From assembly GCA_009904025.1 (NCBI GenBank), contig WYEE01000119.1:1-8531 (forward strand): a stretch of 8,531 bases of DNA. The letters run 5' to 3'. The stretch's first letter is position 1. Each line of letters starts with the position of its first letter. Both the position numbers and the translations under genes were made by a program. Positions 6,177 through 8,531 of the stretch are shown here, piece by piece. Under the pieces are notes generated by a model. It worked only from the letters and a program-made list of their open reading frames with translations, had not been told where the DNA came from and searched no databases. This stretch comes from Thermogladius sp. (GTDB lineage Archaea > Thermoproteota > Thermoprotei_A > Sulfolobales > Desulfurococcaceae).

Positions 6177-6416
6177 TCACTTGCTGGCCAGCTCTCTCTC
6201 AATTTCCTCGTAGAGCTCAAGGATGTCTTTCAGCTCGTCCTCCTCTATCTTGGATATCGCGACACCCGCGTGGACTATAACGTAGTCGCCTACTTTAGCA
6301 TCCTCTACGCCGAGTATGACTTCTTTGAGAAGACCACCCATTCTAACCTTGGCTAGCTTAAGCCCTGTCCCAGACTTATACACCTCAACTATTTCAGCAG
6401 GGTAGCCGAGGCACAT
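6177..6416 (-). CDS. hypC: HypC/HybG-family hydrogenase maturation chaperone
   Basis: Small chaperone (79 residues) that, with HypD, carries the Fe(CN)2CO unit and delivers it to the large subunit. The N-terminal MCLGYPAEIVEV contains the essential Cys2, which is usable once the initiator Met is removed. The family's GDYVIVHAGVAISKI follows near 43-57, then a helical, charged C-terminus. The ATG at 6416 is firmly placed: GAGGTGG lies 5 nt upstream and Cys2 must be next to the start. The open frame extends upstream to 6497, but that part overlaps hypE and is not HypC-like. It sits 10 nt after hypE and 7 nt before hypF, so the three are probably one transcript. Its client is presumably the MbhL-like subunit nearby. 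Confidence 0.95.
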   Translation of the reverse strand: MCLGYPAEIVEVYKSGTGLKLAKVRMGGLLKEVILGVEDAKVGDYVIVHAGVAISKIEEDELKDILELYEEIERELASK

Positions 6417-6421
6417 GGGGG

Positions 6422-6428
6422 CCACCTC
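6422..6428 (-). promoter_or_regulatory. Ribosome binding site of hypC
   Basis: Minus-strand GAGGTGG lies 5 nt before the ATG at 6416 and overlaps the hypE stop codon. It decides the short hypC start over the longer open frame. Confidence 0.7.
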
Positions 6429-7461
6429 AACATATCCTCGGTAGGTTAAGCGGGTTCGACGTGACCACCACCAACCCCCCGATCTCGGTCCTCGCAACCA
6501 CTCTACCCTTCAAGTCCCTTGTTCTAGTAACCTCTCCTATTATACGCGCGTCTTTCTCGCCGGCTTTAACAAGCTCCTCTACAACCTCCTCCGCGATAGA
6601 TGGGTCGACGCTTAGGACTACGACACCCTCCGAGGCCACATTCAACGGGTCGACACCCATAGCCTCCAGGAAGCCTCTTACCTCATCTCTCACCGGTATA
6701 AGGGATCTGTCGACGACTATCGTTATATCCTTGTTTAAAACCCACTCGTTGAGAACCCCTGCAAGCCCCCCTCTCGTCGCATCCCGGGCGGCCCTAATGT
6801 ATCGTCTATACCTCTGTATCACAGGTAGCACGGTCTTGACAAGGGGTTTACTATCGCTTCTCAGACCCTTGTTCTCCTCGAGTAGGCCTAGCTGGGCTGC
6901 CAGTATTGTCGAGCCGTGTTCAGCTATATTGCCTGTGACTATTATTTTGTCGCCTGGGGCCGGCTCGTCTACTATGGGCTCGTAGCTTGAGACACCTATG
7001 CCGAAGCCGCTTATCACTATCTTGTCTACACTCCCTTTAGGCATGACCTTGAAGTCGCCGCCTATCACAGCCACGTTGTTGTCCACGAGGACTCTAATCA
7101 TCGAGTCCACGATCTTCTCCAATAGATCTACCTCGAAGCCTTCCTCCACGACAATGTTATCCAGGAAAGCCACCGGTGTGGCGCCCATAACCACCAGGTC
7201 GTTTAAAACACCGCTCGCAGCCAGGTGCCCTATGTCGCCGCCGGGGAAAATAATTGGGTTCACAGTGTAGGAGTCGCTTGTGAAGACAACGTATTTATCG
7301 CCAGCTTTAATGTAGGAGCCGTCGTCCATTACGTCGAGGCCTCTCCCGCCTAACGTCCTCTTCAACCCCTCGGGCACTCTCCGCGCTATCAGCTTTGACA
7401 CTATTTCAAATGTCTCCAACCCGCCCGCGCCATGAAGTAACTCGATCCTCCTATGCAACAT
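6427..7461 (-). CDS. hypE: HypE, carbamoyl dehydratase for hydrogenase maturation
   Basis: HypE takes the carbamoyl group from HypF on its C-terminal cysteine and dehydrates it with ATP to a thiocyanate, the source of the cyanide ligands. Of 344 residues, the last four are PRIC, the diagnostic C-terminus with reactive C344. The AIRS/PurM-like fold shows HGAGG (10-14), FPGGDIGHLAASGVLNDL (72-89), the GATP loop and DATRGG (227-232). Start and end match a full-length family member. The start is ATG at 7461; the only upstream match is a weak GGGGT about 8 nt away. It is the first gene of the hypE-hypC-hypF set, 77 bp after the HTH gene, so it may have its own promoter. Confidence 0.96.
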   Translation of the reverse strand: MLHRRIELLHGAGGLETFEIVSKLIARRVPEGLKRTLGGRGLDVMDDGSYIKAGDKYVVFTSDSYTVNPIIFPGGDIGHLAASGVLNDLVVMGATPVAFLDNIVVEEGFEVDLLEKIVDSMIRVLVDNNVAVIGGDFKVMPKGSVDKIVISGFGIGVSSYEPIVDEPAPGDKIIVTGNIAEHGSTILAAQLGLLEENKGLRSDSKPLVKTVLPVIQRYRRYIRAARDATRGGLAGVLNEWVLNKDITIVVDRSLIPVRDEVRGFLEAMGVDPLNVASEGVVVLSVDPSIAEEVVEELVKAGEKDARIIGEVTRTRDLKGRVVARTEIGGLVVVTSNPLNLPRIC

Positions 7462-7520
7462 GGCGGTGACCCCAAATCAGGACAGCGGTCGCGCCTGGAG
7501 ATTCGTGTAATAGCTTGAAG

Positions 7521-7528
7521 TGTAAAAA
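7521..7528 (-). promoter_or_regulatory. Weak TATA-like box before hypE
   Basis: Minus-strand TTTTTACA lies in the 77-bp gap between the HTH gene and hypE. Initiation would fall near 7498, leaving a leader of about 37 nt. The same T-run could instead act as a T-rich archaeal terminator for the HTH gene. The sequence alone does not decide between them. Confidence 0.25.
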
Positions 7529-7538
7529 CTTTTAGACG

Positions 7539-7838
7539 CTACTTTATGGAGAGCTTCTTCAGCACGTTGTAGACTCTCGAGGGCCTTAAACCTAGTTCTT
7601 TCGCGATACGGTAGATCGAGTAGCCTTCAAGGTATAGTTTCCTAATTTTTTCAACCTCCTCGCTGGTTAATCTCCTAGGGGAGGATTTCCTAAGCTTCTC
7701 ACCCCTCTCCTTCAAGGCCTTGTACAACGTCTTAGTCGAGATGTGAACCTCCTCTACAATCCTTTTAATCGGAACCCCCTGCTTATACAGCTCGACAGCT
7801 CTTTCAACTTTCTCGCTCTTAACCAATTTTCCCACCAC
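7539..7838 (-). CDS. Tandem helix-turn-helix DNA-binding protein (hypothetical regulator)
   Basis: A 99-residue basic protein made of two similar helix-turn-helix units and little else. Unit one spans about 9-46 (VERAVELYKQGVPIKRIVEE... STKTLYKALKERG) and unit two about 57-96 (EEVEKIRKLYLEGYSIYRIA... RPSRVYNVLKKL). Both have the resolvase/Hin-like pattern, with an LYxxG turn before the recognition helix. There is no ligand or catalytic domain, so it is not a full transposase or recombinase. A small transcription factor, possibly for the hyp or hydrogenase genes, is inference from position only. A remnant of a mobile-element protein is the alternative. Start is GTG 7838 (or GTG 7835); no ribosome site is visible, and a TATA-like box about 26 nt upstream suggests a leaderless mRNA. 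An ATG at 7840 is out of frame. Confidence 0.8.
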   Translation of the reverse strand: MVGKLVKSEKVERAVELYKQGVPIKRIVEEVHISTKTLYKALKERGEKLRKSSPRRLTSEEVEKIRKLYLEGYSIYRIAKELGLRPSRVYNVLKKLSIK

Positions 7839-7860
7839 ATTTTTTGTTTTCCACTAACCC

Positions 7861-7868
7861 TAATAAAC
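7861..7868 (-). promoter_or_regulatory. TATA-like box for a leaderless HTH gene
   Basis: Minus-strand GTTTATTA is centred about 26 nt before the GTG at 7838, so transcription would start at or next to the start codon. This agrees with the missing ribosome site. Confidence 0.45.
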
Positions 7869-7898
7869 CTAACCTTCAACAACAAACATCTAGCCTGG

Positions 7899-7908
7899 AT
7901 TATATAAG
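7899..7908 (-). promoter_or_regulatory. Stronger TATA box upstream of the HTH gene
   Basis: Minus-strand CTTATATAAT overlaps the stop codon of the HAD gene and is the most canonical TATA sequence at this end. Initiation would fall near 7877, giving a leader of about 39 nt without a ribosome site. It may be an alternative promoter to the box at 7861-7868. Confidence 0.35.
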
Positions 7909-8531
7909 GTTTAAAACGCTTGGAAGCTGGGTTAGGTTGTATACGACGGCTACACCCAGCAGGTTGAACGTCGCAACTACCTTCAGATCTCTTTTCACGA
8001 GGACAGCCTTCATCCCAACGCTCATGGGTCCCCCGACATCCTCGATCACGTTATCCCCCACGTGTGCGACCTCACCCGGCTCCAACCCTAGTTTCTCCAG
8101 TAGTGCTAGGAAGAACCCCCTATCCGGCTTGTTGAAACCTGTTTCATCAGAGAACAACCTAACCTCCACGAACCTTGTTAAACCACCCTTCTCCAGGAGC
8201 ATCCAGGTATATGAGCTGGGCCAGAATAAGACATTCCCGGCGACAGCTATCTTGAAATCTCCCCTAGATAATTCCTCCAGGGTACCGGGGACATCGCTGT
8301 ATGTGATCTGCCCTGGATCAACCTTAAGGAACGCCCTGTGTATTAACCCCTCTACCTCTCTTACCTCAACGCCAAGCTTCCTGGCGAGGATCTCCTGGCC
8401 GGCCTTAACAGTCTCGTTACCCGGTATCAGGGCTCTACGTCTAATCCTTCTAGCCTCTTCATGCGCCTCTAGGACTCTCTGGTACACCCCGTCAATGGGT
8501 TTACCGAGCTCACCCGCTATCACACGGCTTG
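7900..8531 (-). CDS. HAD-superfamily hydrolase, N-terminus beyond the right edge (partial)
   Basis: The frame is open to the right edge, and the visible part lacks the catalytic DxDxT motif I, so the start lies outside the window. A GTG at 8523 is in frame but is unlikely to be the true start. Numbering from that codon, the helical cap region is about 1-75. The core follows, with a motif II-like strand KIAVAGN (91-97), the motif III lysine in FNKPD (K132), and motif IV HVGDNVIEDVGG (154-165). These fit the phosphatase/dehalogenase-type HAD family; the substrate cannot be told. Motif II has Gly where Ser or Thr is usual. It is on the same strand as the downstream genes but unrelated to hydrogenase, and is followed by a 61-bp gap. 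Confidence 0.82.
   Translation of the reverse strand, partial: SRVIAGELGKPIDGVYQRVLEAHEEARRIRRRALIPGNETVKAGQEILARKLGVEVREVEGLIHRAFLKVDPGQITYSDVPGTLEELSRGDFKIAVAGNVLFWPSSYTWMLLEKGGLTRFVEVRLFSDETGFNKPDRGFFLALLEKLGLEPGEVAHVGDNVIEDVGGPMSVGMKAVLVKRDLKVVATFNLLGVAVVYNLTQLPSVLNLI

Noticed and set aside
6170..6220. N-terminal extension of HypF (17 residues)
   Set aside because: It overlaps the end of hypC and is not part of the acylphosphatase domain; the ATG at 6169 follows the hypC stop by 7 nt.
6417..6497. N-terminal extension of HypC (27 residues)
   Set aside because: It overlaps the essential end of hypE, is not HypC-like, and would bury the catalytic Cys2; the ATG at 6416 has a good ribosome site.
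6461..7270. Plus-strand open frames opposite hypE
   Set aside because: Thr/Ser/Pro-rich shadow translations of a confidently identified gene.
1..8531. CRISPR array, insertion sequence, tRNA, rRNA or long repeats
   Set aside because: No regularly spaced repeats, terminal inverted repeats, transposase or structured RNA signature was seen on reading both strands.

Overview
This window looks like hyperthermophilic archaeal chromosome, most likely a Thermoproteota (crenarchaeal) lineage such as the Desulfurococcales. That placement is inference from gene content, AT-rich TATA-like boxes, GGTG/GGAGG ribosome sites, frequent GTG and TTG starts and overlapping genes; no rRNA marker is present. G+C looks close to half or slightly above. 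Nearly every base is coding; the longest gap is about 118 bp.

Layout. Positions 1-3322 (minus strand) carry an energy-converting, membrane-bound [NiFe] hydrogenase operon of the Mbh type (group 4). Transcription runs right to left: MbhK (NuoC-like), MbhL (catalytic large subunit), MbhN (two-cluster ferredoxin subunit), then Mrp-antiporter-like membrane subunits MbhB (MrpF), MbhC (MrpG), MbhD (DUF4040) and a fused MbhE-MbhF (MrpA-tail plus MrpB) that runs off the left edge. The small subunit MbhJ (3441-3890) lies alone on the plus strand, divergent from its partners across a short gap with a palindromic TATA element. Positions 3860-7461 (minus) hold the maturation genes hypE, hypC and hypF, in that order of transcription. 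hypF converges on mbhJ with a 31-bp 3' overlap. Further right are a 99-residue tandem helix-turn-helix protein (7539-7838) and a HAD-family hydrolase (7900 to the right edge, N-terminus missing).

How the genes work together. HypF and HypE make the cyanide ligand of the active-site iron from carbamoyl phosphate, and HypC carries the Fe(CN)2CO unit toward MbhL. MbhL keeps all four nickel-binding cysteines and a C-terminal tail that looks cleavable. MbhJ, MbhN and MbhL pass electrons from ferredoxin to protons, and the Mrp-like subunits couple this to ion movement across the membrane. Not seen here: MbhM (NuoH-like anchor), MbhG, MbhH, MbhI, MbhA, HypA, HypB, HypD and the maturation peptidase. 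Some may lie beyond the left edge.

Most notable: the inverted small-subunit gene and reordered operon, the MbhE-MbhF fusion, a HypF zinc finger in which the last cysteine is aspartate, and the unassigned tandem-HTH protein beside the hyp genes. I see no CRISPR array, insertion sequence, tRNA or rRNA, and no wholly novel system; this is a variant arrangement of a known one.
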